A stretch of DNA of 64,000 nucleotides from Diorhabda sublineata (GCF_026230105.1 NC_079480.1:7110488-7174487), one strand, 5' to 3'; numbered from the stretch's first letter, positions 10,610 through 22,395 are shown. A program made the numbers and translations. The notes: generated from the sequence alone by a model not told the origin.

Positions 10610-10785
10610 CAACGATTAATTCAAATATTGCAATCACTGAAAAATTATTACAATTATTTGATTCTTTAAACGCAAAAAAGTACCCGAAGGCATGATTTCT
10701 GATTACGACATACTAAAATTTTAACGAAATCGAAGGAGTGTAACCTAATATAGATAATTATTTTATTATACAGTTTTATTATTAC

Positions 10786-10936
10786 CTGGAGAATTGAAGA
10801 TCCTAAGTGAGAATTGGCAGAATATATTATTATCTCAATAAAACCCATGAGAATGAGGTGCTGAACGGATGTTTTGCCTAGTACCACCCCCATTGATATA
10901 AGAACACTGGCTGCTGCGATGTCAGCTTTATACAAA
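10786..10936 (-). CDS. Rh50: Rh50 ammonium channel, exon 3
   Basis: Exon of 151 nt. The acceptor is TTGTTACAG at 10937 and the donor GTAATA is at 10785. AG from exon 2 plus T makes Ser, followed by LYKADIAAASVLISMGVVLGKTS, the Rh-family AD.(A/S)AA.VLIS.G.VLGK.S signature of helices 4 and 5. The exon ends ANSHLGSSILQ in phase 0. The downstream intron is occupied almost immediately: the right end of a Merlin-like element (9916-10760) lies about 25 bp inside the donor, so that insertion landed very close to a functional splice site. Confidence 0.92.
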
Positions 10937-10989
10937 CTGTAACAAAATAACTTAATATAGTGGAAAGTAGTGGAAAGCGATTATCGATG

Positions 10990-12080
10990 ATATGAATAGT
11001 TAAATAAGTGAGACTATACTGCAATGATCATCATATTTTCCTTCCCTCCTCTCTCTATCATACTTTTGAAACAGTACGAGGTTTAGCTGGTAAATAATGA
11101 GAATAACAATATAAGAGCGCTTGCATCATACTCTATCAATCGGGAAATCTTTTGTTATGAATGTAGTGCCTTTCGCTACTGTAGAGAAATGAAATATATT
11201 CAAGATATATGATTTGGAAACTTTGGTTAGGTTAGGTTAGCTTACTGATAACAAAAAAAGCTCGAATGAACAAACTAAAGATGACAGCGATCAAATATTA
11301 ATGTTTATTTCGTTATTCAGAGGATTGTGTAAATTTTCTTTATTTCTGGAAGTCAAACTATCAATCACATTATCATCAATAGATTTTTTATCACTTTAAC
11401 GCGAGAAAATAAATAGAAATAATAGTATTGAGGGAAAAGTTATAGTTTTTCCATCAATAAATTGCGTCGGTTTATTAAGCATTGTGAGACAAGAATTTTC
11501 TAGTAAAGTTCAGTATCTCTGTGCTAGACTAAATTTAGGTTAGAATTTTGGTGATTTTCATGCTTAACCGACGGTTTATACTACCATTATATCAGCACAT
11601 ACAATAACAAGTTTTGAGTCTGTTGAAGTTTTTAAATAAGAAGAAGGATTCTTCTCATTTCCCAAGAATATGATAATCACAGCATGAACTGTTAAATAGT
11701 GGAAAATAAGCATTACGTACGAAGTTTTAGCTGAACTCCTACAGTTCCCATTTGACATCAGGGCTATTAAGCGAATATATTTAATATCCACTAATTTCAA
11801 CTGTTTTTTTTTACAATGAAATTATGCAATAAATATATTGTGGGGTTGTGGAGAAATCACGGCTAATGAAACATATGCATTCTTCGTATGCAGTTATTGG
11901 AACTTCCATCGCGAGTTACTATAAAAAAATTCTTAGATACGGAGAAACTTTACAGTTTTGTTTGATGACCAAATAACTTGAAAGAACACCTCAAAAGAAA
12001 CCACACAAAGACGGATGCAAATGAGTGAAGATAGCGATTCTGTGAAATCCTAAAGCACACTCTGATTGGTCTCGTATGCT
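10990..12080. other. Rh50 intron 2, no gene seen
   Basis: AT-rich sequence. It holds a short GGTTAGGTTAGGTTAG run near 11225 and a small inverted pair (GCGTCGGTTTATTAAGCAT near 11464 against ATGCTTAACCGACGG near 11558) that could be a tiny MITE. I found no coding homology. Confidence 0.4.
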
Positions 12081-12104
12081 GAAAACACTTAACAACAACA
12101 CTCA

Positions 12105-12165
12105 CGATAACACTATCTGACGCGCGTTTCGATAACCAAGTTATCGTCTTCAGAGACTGAAGGTA
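12105..12165 (-). ncRNA. Hammerhead-like motif A (Penelope-type)
   Basis: Read on the minus strand: stem I CAGTCT, core CTGAAGA (12153-12147), one extra C, stem II GATAAC/GTTATC with loop TTG, GAAA (12130-12127), short stem III ACG/CGT, and cleavage triplet GTC followed by AGA, which pairs back to TCT of stem I. The core CUGANGA tolerates the A at position 7. The unpaired C before stem II departs from the canonical fold, so activity is doubtful. The same sequence recurs at 12534-12585 and 30910-30955. Confidence 0.5.
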
Positions 12166-12289
12166 AACTAAAATCTAATGAGTTGGCTTACCTGTTTTAT
12201 ACTAAATTTTCTTACCTTCTTACGCGAAAATTAATTTCAGCGGGAAAACCTCCAACAATTTATTATTGGATACGTTTTTTTTAAAATTG

Positions 12290-12465
12290 CACATTATTAG
12301 TATTTATGTCATGATTGTGACTGGCTTATTTTCCGGTCCGTCCATATTTTAAATGAGTTATGTGCTCTTTAAACCAGACAATAACGGATCTCTTAGTGTG
12401 TCCAATATACTTTCCATCACAATCACCACATCTTATTTCATATATACCATTTTTTTTTTCAAATT
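12290..12465 (-). pseudogene. GIY-YIG endonuclease of a Penelope-like element
   Basis: Minus-strand translation reads GIYEIRCGDCDGKYIGHTKR, then SVIVWFKEHITHLKYGRTGK, then a stop before ASHNHD. This is the GIY-YIG nuclease (GIYEI...KYIG, R, H) with the CxxC insert seen in Penelope-like elements. It lies between two hammerhead-like motifs in opposite orientation. No reverse transcriptase remains at this locus. Confidence 0.65.
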
Positions 12466-12533
12466 TGGTATTTTATCTTATCCAAACATTTAATATAAAA
12501 CAGGTTAGTGAAGTCTTTAGATTCTAGTTTACC

Positions 12534-12585
12534 TCCAGTCTTTGAAGACTATAACTTGGTTATCGAAACGCACGTCAGACAGTGT
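12534..12585 (+). ncRNA. Hammerhead-like motif B (degenerate)
   Basis: Inverted copy of motif A. The core reads TTGAAGA, so the invariant C3 is changed. Stem II is TATAAC/GTTATC, followed by GAAA and ACGCACGTC. The C3 change should abolish cleavage. Together with motif A it forms inverted repeats of about 120 bp flanking the GIY-YIG fragment. Confidence 0.45.
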
Positions 12586-13099
12586 AATCGTGAGTATTGG
12601 TGTAGTGTAAACAGTGTATTCAGAATGAATATCGCCAACAGTTCCAGAAATTCCGACTTAGTGGTTTCGTATGGTCACTGATAGCGCTTATGCTTTCTTC
12701 GCTTCTGTTTCTAATATTTTTTAATAAATTTATGGTATCAAATTCAAATATGACTCATTGGCAGTTTTTCTAACATATAGAGAATTAATTTTAACTTACT
12801 TTTATTTGGCTATGATCAGACTCATTTTACGTAACCCTCCAATTATAAAGGGAGATGGAAGTTGGGAAAGAGATAATATGCAAAAATCGAATGGACATAT
12901 GGAATATTAAGGAAAAAGTTTTCAGACCAACGAAGGTGAAAAAACACAACACTAGAATTAACCAGAGCATGAGGATTCAGTTGTTAGACCTATTTCTTCA
13001 AATGAAGATTCTACGGAAGTTGGAACAAACATAAATCCTGACACTCCTTGATTATACCTCTTCATCAAGGAAATCCTGAAGCAACTTCCACGTAGAGCT

Positions 13100-14092
13100 A
13101 TAGTCAAATTAACCAACTTTATTTATACTAAGATAGGTGTACTCTACCGCTTCCCTAGACGTGGCTCAGGCCTTTAATAATGTTTGGCATGAAGGCCTGA
13201 ATTACAAATTAACTATGTGAGTACCATGATATTCAAAACTACTGAAATCTTATATATTTGATAGATATTTTAGAGTAAAACAGGAAGGAGGAAACTCTTA
13301 TCTAACATAAATTAAGGCAGAACGAGCACAGAGTAGTGTACTACCCTGTAGTCTCTAACGTATATCAGTGGTAAGCAAGGTCTTGAAAATAATACAATTT
13401 CAAAGTTTGCTGATGATACTAACATTTTGGTCTTCGTGAAAGACCACAAATAAGCAAATATGGAATTAGAAGCGGTCATGGGCCTGATCAACACCTCGAT
13501 TACTATATGAGGTATCAAGTTGATGCTCAAATTCTTTATACTAACAATTTAAAGTATTTGGTAATGACACTTGGCGCTAGACCTCGCTGGGACTCTCTAG
13601 CAACGTTAACCTTTTCACTGCTGGTATTACTTTATCAATAATTTATGAAATCCACTAGAATGCGTTTATAGGACTATTTTAATCAGTTTCAGCAGTCAGA
13701 TGATGAAAATTATGCGGCCGCAATCAATAAACATCTTCTAGACCTACTAAAATGGGGCAAAGCCGGGAAAGCTTCATGGACCCAACTATAATAGAGCGTC
13801 ATAGTGAAAAGGATGAAAAGAAGAGCTAGATATGAAATATTAAAATATGTACTGACTCCCAGAAAGAAGGTCCAAATTAACTACATACAAAAAAATGCTT
13901 TTTTACAAACATATATTGAAACCAGTCTGGACAAATGGTACCAGCAAAAGTAACATTCCATTGATACACTTCCAAAATATAATATTGAGAAGCATCATTG
14001 ATGCACCTTGGTACTGTTGTACCATTGATCTCCATTGCGATGTAAAAACTGTTAACCAAACTATAGCCAAATTTCCTTGTTACTTAAGTTAG
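13100..14092 (+). pseudogene. jockey-type LINE reverse transcriptase, degenerate
   Basis: Broken plus-strand frames read ASLDVAQAFNNVWHEGL (13150-13200; RT motif with D..AFD.VWH), FADDTNILVF (about 13397; active-site F/YADD) and, at the end (13910-14070), LKPVWTNGTSK plus IILRSIIDAPWY. That order matches the jockey-clade RT and its C-terminal tail. There are many stops. The element lies in Rh50 intron 2 in antisense orientation to the gene. Confidence 0.6.
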
Positions 14093-14099
14093 GTTAGAA

Positions 14100-17000
14100 A
14101 ACTGCTTTTGCATCTTCATGATCACATTGTAGTAAGAGAAAAATAACCTATTTGAGCTTTTGATTGAAAAAATGTTCTTTTTTTTGTTTTATCTTAATAT
14201 AACAAAATGACTCCATTCCAAAACGGAAATTTAATCGTAATACAATAGTTGTGATTATATAAACCTGTTAGTATGAGAAAATTATCACAGTTAAATGATA
14301 ATTTTATTATTTATCCATTCAATTTTATTTTATAATTATAGCATATCTAGAAAGTATATTTGTTCATTTTTAATATGTTATAAGACGTCAAAATCCGTGT
14401 TAGAAGCTGACGCAGCATTGCATCAAAATGTTCGTCATTCAGTAACATAAGAAAATGAATGGAATAACCTTGATTATGTTAGTGAAGAATTGAGTGTTAT
14501 GTATTGTTTTGAACTAATATTATATCAATTCACAATGAGTGGATATAGAAAAATATCTTAAAGAAGCCGAAATACAGGAAAAGTGTACTGATTCTACTTA
14601 TAGCAGACAAATAAGTTCCCTTTGTCCTCTGTAAGATTATCAAAGTAATCGCAACAAAATTCGAAAATTAATTGAAATAATAGTTGAGAATTTTTGGAAT
14701 TTGAATCCCACTAAAATGTTTCTATGTGAAATGTAAAATTATTAGATCTTAAGCATAACTATACACATCCTAAAGTTGAGGCTGGTCCAGTCCGGCTAGT
14801 GTCGTACAAGCTGGTTTCTATCAGCCTTACATGTTGTTGAAATCACTTTAACATTTAGAGTTTGAATGTTTCTTCTTCTCCTTTCTATTTTCTACTATTC
14901 AGTGTTATCCAGCTTTCGTACCATCTCTCGGGAGGTCTCCTTAAAGTTCAGAACTATTTTCAGTTATTTTTCTTATTTCAAGGTATAAAAGCAATGAAAC
15001 TAATGTATGTACAGCCCATATGCAAAAATGCTGATGTTATCATATCAACCTTTGCGACAAATCAATACAAAATTGTGTTTTATATCTACGTAGTTGTGGA
15101 AATACACCGTCCTTCGATTTAGTTGCTAATCTCGAATAATTTTTGGAAATCATGTATTCTGAATTTCTGTTTGAATTGATCTGGTCAGGTCTTTAATATT
15201 GAATTCTTTTTGTACAAATCTAATTGAAAAAGAAAATTCCTTTTTAAACGTATAGATTTATATTCTCGTTACTAAAAGCCTCTAAATTGAAAAAAGGGAA
15301 AACTTGAATTCTTTTTTTTTAATCTGTATCAAACAGAACAACAACGTACGATTTAAAAGGCACTCAGTAAATTCAATTTGTTCCAATAACAGAGGATGAA
15401 TATAAAAGTAATTTGTATGAATAAATTCTACTAAATTCAAAAGATTTTGAAGAAGCAATTATCAGTTTTTACATTACAGAATAAATAGTGAAAAGTACAA
15501 ACAGAATGTATGAAGTAATTTCTCAAAAATGTCTACAATTTATCTTGATTTTCAACAAACTTCTGGTGTGAGCATATTCCTTATGATTGTTAATTTTCAC
15601 TTTCAGTTTATTGAAAAATGATATTTTTTGCTTCAAATCATTTTTCAACGACTTAAAAGTAACGATATTACCGATTTCAACTGATGAAAATTTAGTTCTT
15701 CAATTTTAACCAGAAAAATAGTCCAGTTCAGATGAAATTATAGTTTTCCCCCGAAACTAATGATTCTGAACAGTTGGTGATTAGAACAAAGACTGGTTTT
15801 TTCTAAAATTGTTTACCAAATAAAAAGGAAACAAGAATGCTGAATAAAGTAACAAAAGATATAATGTGATATCTGATAATTATTTAGTTAACAGGATGTC
15901 TACACATGTCTGCTGATAATATGAAAAAATGTTCTTAAATACCTGAACGCAAATAATGTGGAAACTGTCCTCTCGTCATTTGCGGTGATAAATGGAGAAC
16001 TTATTTCAAAAGATACGAACTACATAACAACTGTACATGATCGTCACACATATGCAAATTGCATTGAGTTTTCAAATAACAAAATTCGACTCTGACTTCG
16101 TTTTTTGTCGTTTAGAAAGGGGAGATAATTCGTCTCAACTTCAGTATTATTTTTGTTCAAATTCAAATGAATTGAAGTGTTAGTTTCATATGTTAAGTTC
16201 ACCCGTGAGTAATACGGTTTCTGTCACGGAACTACGGGTTGGAATAACCACAAAAGAATCATGTGAACGGGGTAGAATGTTTCGGCAAGGAATGTAAAAT
16301 GTAGGAGTCGGGTGGTCTGAAATTTGAACTATTCCATTGTGATCCATTGAGGATAAAATTGATGAATGGATAATTTTCATTTTATAGAACAGGAGAGTCT
16401 CGTATTAGGATCATCAAAAGTTGGAAAAATTAAAGCGAGTTGTAGCTACTAGTTGTAACATTCGGACATATTTTCGGGCTCTGAGTTTGTGGTAATACTA
16501 CATTACTTCGAAAGAGCTCTTACTCAACAATTTGGTAAAAATAACAGTATCTATTGATTGCAATAACACCCAGAAATTGTAGGTTAAACTATTTATACGT
16601 TGATAGGCCAAATTGATTAACTCTCAAATGGAATATATAGACGATTTCCGGTACTAGTTTTCACTGTTGTTTCAACAATCATTTCAACCACAACCAGTAA
16701 ATTTTGATAAATAGGTCAAATAACGAATTGACTTAAATGCAAAAACTGAAAAATATACGTGATTGGGGAGGAGAAAACAAAAGTTCCATCACTGTTCCAT
16801 CATAATCTGGTATATATTGGAAAAATGAGAAATGACAGATGTTTGTTAAATAATGATTTTACTGATATTTGAATTGAAATTGAAATCCAATAGAAAATTC
16901 TTAAACTTACCCAGTTTAAAAAGGTATTATTATGTTTTTGTTAATAAATTAACTTTATTCTAGGTCGAAATATCATTATTTTCAACTTTTTGGAAAAATA

Positions 17001-19250
17001 ATTTTTTCAATATACTTTGCTGTAGTATTTTAAGATCCCAATATGTCTGAAAGTCTTCTTCACACTTATTCTTTCCCTACGATATTTCCCGATGTCTTTG
17101 TGGACAAAGAGCATATCAAGAAGAAAAGTGCACAAAAATTCCATTTTCTGTTTTGGTGTTATTATGACCTCGTCCACGAAATGGATCTTGAAGCCGGTTC
17201 TGTTCGCTTATAATGGAAGCCTAAAATTTGGCAAATACAGCGGTTCGTTTGATGTTTGTTTCTACACATATTTTTATCATAGCGATATCTTTGATATGTT
17301 TTTTTATGAACAGCGAAGAATTGTTTCTATTATTATAATTAGAAGTCGTTCGATTTGTTCATTTTCGAGAATTGTATAAATTCTTTTTTGATATATATTC
17401 GAGCTTCTTTATCAACGAAAGTTAGTATATAATCAAAAATCATAATGAAAAAAAAAATAGAAAATAATAATAAATAAATTAGAAAAGTAGTTATAAAAGT
17501 AGTGGATAGTTAATTATATAAGTAGTGATAAGTTAAATACTATATACATTTGTTAGTTAAATCTTGTCTAAACAAATTAAGTAAGTAAGAGAAAGTGTGT
17601 ATAAATTTACCCTACCGTTAAAAAACAGTTCAAATGAATTAGGAAACAAGAAAAACATCACAGTATTGTTACGTTACTTGGAAAAGACTGGATTGGGATT
17701 ACATTCAATAGGTAAACAACTGTTTTTTCTCGAAATTGGTCGAATAGCTATGTAAAAGAGTATTCACCGATAAACCTCTGATGAAAACATGGAAAACACA
17801 TAAATTGCATCCTTGCGGTATTTGGAAACAAACATAAAGGAGCCAATCGGTACATTTTGAGAAGACAAAAGCACGAATGAGATATGGATATAGATCAATT
17901 TCGACAAAAAGTATTAAAGAGAACAAATTTCAAAAGCGATTAGAAAATATTGACAACATGAGTATTTGCTTCGATGTAGAAATGAAATTCTTTTATTTGT
18001 TTACTTGTTTTCTATAACTTCCAAATTATTTCATTGAAACTACCTTCGTGGAAATTATTGTAAGTTGAATATCTCAATTATTGTGTCATTATTCTTGTAT
18101 ATTAGAGAATATTTTACATAGAATTACCTGTGACTTAATGGGCTCACTTGCAAATGACTTCTCATGGTTGTTATTGAATTTATTTTCAACATTTTATTAT
18201 GCTTATCTTCCCATATTTTTGTTCATGTATGTTCTGGATCATTTCAGTTGCTTTTCGATGTGTTTTATAACTAAAAAATTTCTATATTTTCTTTAGAAGT
18301 GGAAGCACCGAATTATTGATACCCGTTTTGATTTTTTGAGGAAATTTCTGCTATTGAACTAAATGCAATTTCATAATTTTTACTCTTTTTTTGTATTAGA
18401 TTGTTCCTCTAGAGATGTCATATGAGATTCATTCACAAAATTAATAACAAAGATTTTGCAATGAATACGTTGTATTTGAAAAGAACATCTTGTTTGTTGA
18501 GTTTGTTGATAGTCAAAAAATTATGAAATATTTTATTCTATATATTTAGTCATAGGAATACTCCTCCTTTCATTTTTATATAATAATGAAGCACGAAGTT
18601 TACTATGCGTTTGAAATTTTGAGTTCAAATCTCCAAGTACAGCATGTTATTAGTACTGTAAACTTTCAGCCATGACAGAAAATCTAAAACATAACCACTG
18701 ATCTCCAAAATTATTGACAAAAGATAAATTCATTGAAATTACTGAATAATGTCTTTATATCCTACATTCAGGTGAAACGTAAAATCGACGACAGATATCA
18801 AACATTTTCCTTTTCGATGTTTGAAATACTGGGCATCTGCTCTAAAACTAAGTAAGTGTATATTAATTCCGGTCTCCCCATTTATGATATTTTCAAATAT
18901 TTGAGTTTCAATATCAGATTTTTGAATATATTTCATTCTTCAATGTATTCATTTATTGATTGACATTATGGTGTCTACCCTACCTACTCCAGGAAAAAGT
19001 AACAACTTGGTGGACATGACTATATATCTGAACATAGTTTACAAATTCAACTATATTTTTTAGTAATAATTTTAGATATTATGAAATATCAAAGCACTTC
19101 ATTTTCAAGCAGTTTTATACCTTTCTACATTTTTTTTTCAATTTCTGCAAAAGATAACTTTTTTCGTGATATTCTAATGAAAAAATCTTCCCAAATCATA
19201 AATATAGATATAAACTCTGCTGTGATCTCAGTTGTACATAAAAAACAATG
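14100..19250. other. Large featureless part of Rh50 intron 2
   Basis: AT-rich, without transposon protein motifs or exons that I can recognise on either strand. Open frames here (for example at 17092-17379, 14862-15122 and the minus frame 16380-16186) are short, have low-complexity composition and no recognisable domain. A short interspersed repeat could be hidden, but I see none. Confidence 0.4.
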
Positions 19251-19501
19251 AATTTTTAATGGGAACGTTGGGTGCGTAGATCGCAGTTGTACTTGAGAAG
19301 TCGTTCCATCGCTTTCCGCTGCAGCGATTAACTACACGTTAGCGAGTAATGGTTTACAGCGCTCTTACAGCAAAACTATTGATTCGTAGGAATTGTAGGA
19401 ATTTTTTCCTTCGATTATTTAGTATGAATATGTTTTTCCTGTAAAATGTGTCGGAAAGGAGTTATCATCAAAAAACTATTTTTCGACGCCATTATTCCAA
19501 T

Positions 19502-19609
19502 ATGACGACGCGAGCGGTAAAGAAACGAGGTGGCAAAGTTAAAATTCGGAAAAAGCACGTCAAAATCTATGAAATTGCCAATTTTAAGAACTCCCGTAAA
19601 ACTTTACAG
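19502..19609 (+). CDS. Possible small first coding exon, unidentified, basic
   Basis: An ATG at 19502 opens 36 codons (MTTRAVKKRGGKVKIRKKHV, then KIYEIANFKNSRKTLQ) that end exactly at a CAG|GTAACC donor-like site (19609/19610). The segment 19255-19345 just upstream is clearly richer in G and C than its surroundings, as a promoter or 5' UTR might be. The peptide is very basic, like a nucleic-acid-binding or ribosomal N-terminus. I do not recognise it and found no downstream exon. It would be a gene nested on the opposite strand within Rh50 intron 2. It may equally be a transposon remnant or chance. Confidence 0.22.
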
Positions 19610-19907
19610 GTAACCTCTATTTTTTCAACCAAGTAATTGTATTAGAAGTGTTATTTTTTCAATAAATACGGAGGAAATGTGGAATGTCTGCATTAAGGAA
19701 GGATTCTGATAATCAAATTAACAATAGGATAGCAAAACGTTATCTACTTTCAACATTTCCATAAATGTGAACCTCAACAGTAGTCGACGATATTACTGCA
19801 CATTACATTTTCATCGCGACAACGCGATAACTGAAACTTTACGTTTTTCGTTTCCACCTTAAGAAATATGAGATTTTTTATATCCATGTTTAACATAAAC
19901 CTCTTAC

Positions 19908-20094
19908 CTTTCGATCCCTATTTCAATTTTATAGTCTGAGTTGAGTTCGAAGAATCCTTGGCACAGTATAGCCCACTGAATTATGAACGACCCCAATAAT
20001 AATGTAAATCCCACGCTGCTATATCCGTAACGTTTCAGAAACGTCATTAAAAATCCGAAACCGATGAAAATCATAACATGTACATCCTGAAACA
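19908..20094 (-). CDS. Rh50: Rh50 ammonium channel, exon 2
   Basis: Exon of 187 nt flanked by an acceptor (TTTCTTTCTAG) and a donor (GTAAGAG). It holds 61 whole codons beginning FQDVHVMIF, the most diagnostic Rh-family motif. The motif is followed by GFGFLMTFLKRYGYSSVG and a second hydrophobic span ending in QWAILCQGFFEL, giving transmembrane helices 2 and 3. It receives one base from exon 1 and hands two bases (AG) to exon 3 (phase 2). There are no stops or indels, and third positions look constrained, so this is a living gene rather than a pseudogene. It sits alone between intron 1 (20095-34157, about 14.1 kb) and intron 2 (10937-19907, about 9.0 kb). Confidence 0.92.
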
Positions 20095-20204
20095 CTAGAA
20101 AGAAATTCAGATTAGATTGTCATAGGCATTTCGCAAACATCCGTAATTAAAATTTAACGTGATAATAAATTCCATCTATACAAAGTACTGTTGGTTCAAG
20201 AGAT

Positions 20205-20990
20205 GTCAGATGACGATTTTGATAGACGTGAAGAGTTTGCAGACGTAATGAAGGAGCGATCCAATTCTTTAAGTAATGTTATGTTTTGCGATTAGGGCAC
20301 TTTTTGTATTAATGGAAAAGTGAATAGGCATAATTCTAGATACTGATCACGTAACAATCCTCATTGGATGTGTGAATCCCATACTCAATATCCCGAAAAA
20401 CTGAATGCAATAATAGGCCAGAAAATAATTGGTCTCTTTTTAATTGAGGGTTACTTAAATGGTCCGGTGTATTTAGATTTATTGGAAAATAGTATTATAC
20501 CTGAGTTGACTCGGATATTTCCAAATCCAAGTAAGTATTTTCAATTACATTTCAAAAAACAAGTTTCAGATATTAACAATATCTCAAACGAGTATTTTTT
20601 GGCTACAACAAGATGGTGCTCCACCTACATGCGTGTGTGGTGAGGCAATACCTAAATACTGTGTTTCTCAGAAGATGGATTGGAAGGCGTGGTTTTATCG
20701 AATGGCTCCCGCGATCACTTGATCCTTTATACTATGTCCTGTGGAGTCACCTAAAAAATATTGTTCATAAAACAAAACCTGTCAATATTCAGTAATTAAA
20801 AGACAGGATAATCACAGGGATAAGAAGAATTGAACAGTCAGAGATGTTGCAAAAAGTATTGCAAAGTTTTAAAAATCACATGGCTTGTCGTATTGAAGTA
20901 AATGGACAACACTTTGCGTATTTTCTTTAACCGTCTTCATTGTATGTTTTCTAAAACTCGTAATTTCTCTACTTCACAAATGTGGATATT
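20205..20990 (+). pseudogene. Tc1/mariner-type DDE transposase (HTQYPEK family), near-complete catalytic part
   Basis: Frames in order read DDFDRREEFADVMKERSNSL, FCD-stop-GTF (first catalytic D, usually SDEATF), NPHWMCESHTQYPEKLN, IEGYLNGPVYLDLLENSI, QQDGAPP (second D), RQYLNTVF, RWIGRRGFIEWLPRSLDP, LWSHLKNIVHKTKPVNIQ and IEVNGQHFA. Two frameshifts and several stops kill it. The 3' non-coding end (20935-20990) is repeated at 45850-45925 next to another C-terminus of the same family. Confidence 0.7.
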
Positions 20991-21035
20991 TACAAGTCGA
21001 AATCCAAACCTCCTTATCCAATTTTCAAACCATAA

Positions 21036-21365
21036 AATCAGGCGTTCCCCAAGGAAGTACCCTCGGCACTTATCTGTACCTTATGTGTACTGCCGATATT
21101 CCAACTACTGACGATACTCTCATCGCTACCTTTGTAGATGATACTGCAATAATGTCTTCAGATACAGACCCTACAAGAGCATGAGAAAAGCTACAATCCC
21201 ACTAAAATGCTCTACAAGAATGGCTACATCAGTGGAGAATGAAAGTCAACACTGACAAATCCACACAAATCACGTTCATCACAAAACGAGGTGTCTATCT
21301 ATCAACGATATGCCGATTCTAGTGAAAACAGAAGTCAAATACCTCGGACTACACTTGGAAAAAGA
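21036..21365 (+). pseudogene. jockey-clade LINE reverse transcriptase fragment
   Basis: Translation reads IKSGVPQGSTLGTYLY, TADIPTTDDTLIATFVDDTA (active-site DD), LQEWLHQWRMKVNTDKSTQI and VKYLGLHLEKE. This is the palm domain of jockey-type RT, with a few stops. It stops abruptly at about 21362, where a piggyBac open frame starts in the same register, so one element was interrupted or joined by the other. Confidence 0.7.
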
Positions 21366-21935
21366 GCAAGAGCGGCTTATGGCACTCTGGGATGAAGTAA
21401 TTGATGACGATGAAGATGATGAAGAGGTGGATCACTTTAGTGTTCAAAGTTATCATTCCGATAGTGAATGTGAAGACAATGTAACAGAAGACGCTGGTCA
21501 GAGTATAAATGCGTTTTATTTATGTAAGGACAATAAAACAAAATGGAATAAACATCATGCTAACAAAGTCAGAACCAGATCATAAAATATAATTTCGAAA
21601 TTACCAGGACCCAAATCCTGTGTCAAAAATACGTGATACGCCAAAAAGCCACAGCATATAAAGAGACGTACTATTGCGGCGAAACCAATATTATTGAAAT
21701 GAAGGCTTTGTTTGGTATTCTTCATCTTGCCATCGCCATCTGCGAGATCTCTGGCGAACAAATGGAACTGGGATTGATATTTTCCAAATAGTAATTGCTT
21801 TCAATAGATTTTCATTTCTTTCTCTATGCCTGCGTTTTGATAACCTTGAAAATAGACAAGCAAGACTTCAAGTGGATAAACTTGCCGCTATAAGGGCAGT
21901 GTTTGAAAAATTCATCAGTTTTCATAGATGTCGTG
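21362..21935 (+). pseudogene. piggyBac transposase, N-terminal half (copy 1)
   Basis: An acidic start (DDDEDDEEVDHFSVQSYHSD) is followed by YLCKDNKTKWNKHHANKVRT (piggyBac Y.(G/S)KD..T.W.K....R.R) and NIISKLPGPKS. Other frames give ALFGILHLA, GIDIFQIVIAFNRF and LRFDN with VDKLAAIR.VFEKFI. This is the normal order for piggyBac before its first catalytic Asp region. It is frameshifted three or more times and lacks its end. Confidence 0.65.
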
Positions 21936-22229
21936 ATTTTTTTATGGGAGAATTTCCAAATTTATATTTTTTTATGATATATCATAATTCAACTTATAAT
22001 AAAAAGTTTCTGCTTGTAATTCTGTAGTAAATACATCTAAAAACCTACTTCAGGTACAAAACTGAGAATACCTTTTTTTTCTTCGTGTTTCTAATTATGG
22101 GATGTATCAGATCCCACCTGGGTGATAATGTGCAGTTTTTCGACTTGGGTGATGAAGGGTTAAATAAGTGCTTAAATTTTGAAAAAAACCGTACGAATTA
22201 AGTTATAAGTAATAAAAATAAATTGTGAG

Positions 22230-22395
22230 GTCAACATTTTTCTACACCTGAAGAAGCGGTTGATGCATTCTAATCATATGTTTTGGAAATACCGCAATTG
22301 GAATGCAAAAATGCTTCGTCAATTGTTTCAAACGCATTCAAGAGTGTATTGATCTTAATGGAGAATATTTTTGGAAAACAATAAAGAAATATGCA
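22230..22395 (+). pseudogene. mariner C-terminus (FSTPEEAVDAF family), copy 1
   Basis: Frames give FSTPEEAVDAF, VLEIPQLE and, shifted, CVNCFKRIQECIDLNGEYFW. This is the C-terminal tail of a mariner-like transposase (F.SPEEA...F...V.E.P...W...F..WF.RM..CI...GEYFE). The larger copy at 41690-42450 ends with the same sequence. Confidence 0.6.

Larger units (their letters stand above)
9916..10760 (+). mobile_element. Merlin (ISXO2/IS1595-like) deletion derivative with long TIRs
   Basis: Inverted repeats of about 190 bp: 9916-10105 against 10570-10760. Both contain TTACACTCC-type ends, TTAAAATTTTAGTA, TTTTTGCGTTTAAA and TTAATCGTTGAAACCTAACC. Between them, plus-strand translation gives INYLIDCKVIRSEIICCKCG (a zinc-ribbon-like CC.CG) and, in other frames, AISAINGLIKFE- and ACDWISFC-like pieces. 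These correspond to the N-terminal part of ISXO2-like transposases. The DDE catalytic domain is missing: the N-terminal part runs straight into the right TIR, so this is an internally deleted, non-autonomous copy. Its right end lies about 25 bp from the Rh50 exon 3 donor. Confidence 0.6.

Noticed and set aside
12534..12585. Motif B as an active ribozyme
   Set aside because: The invariant C3 of the core is T and stem II has lost its first pair; kept only as a degenerate copy.
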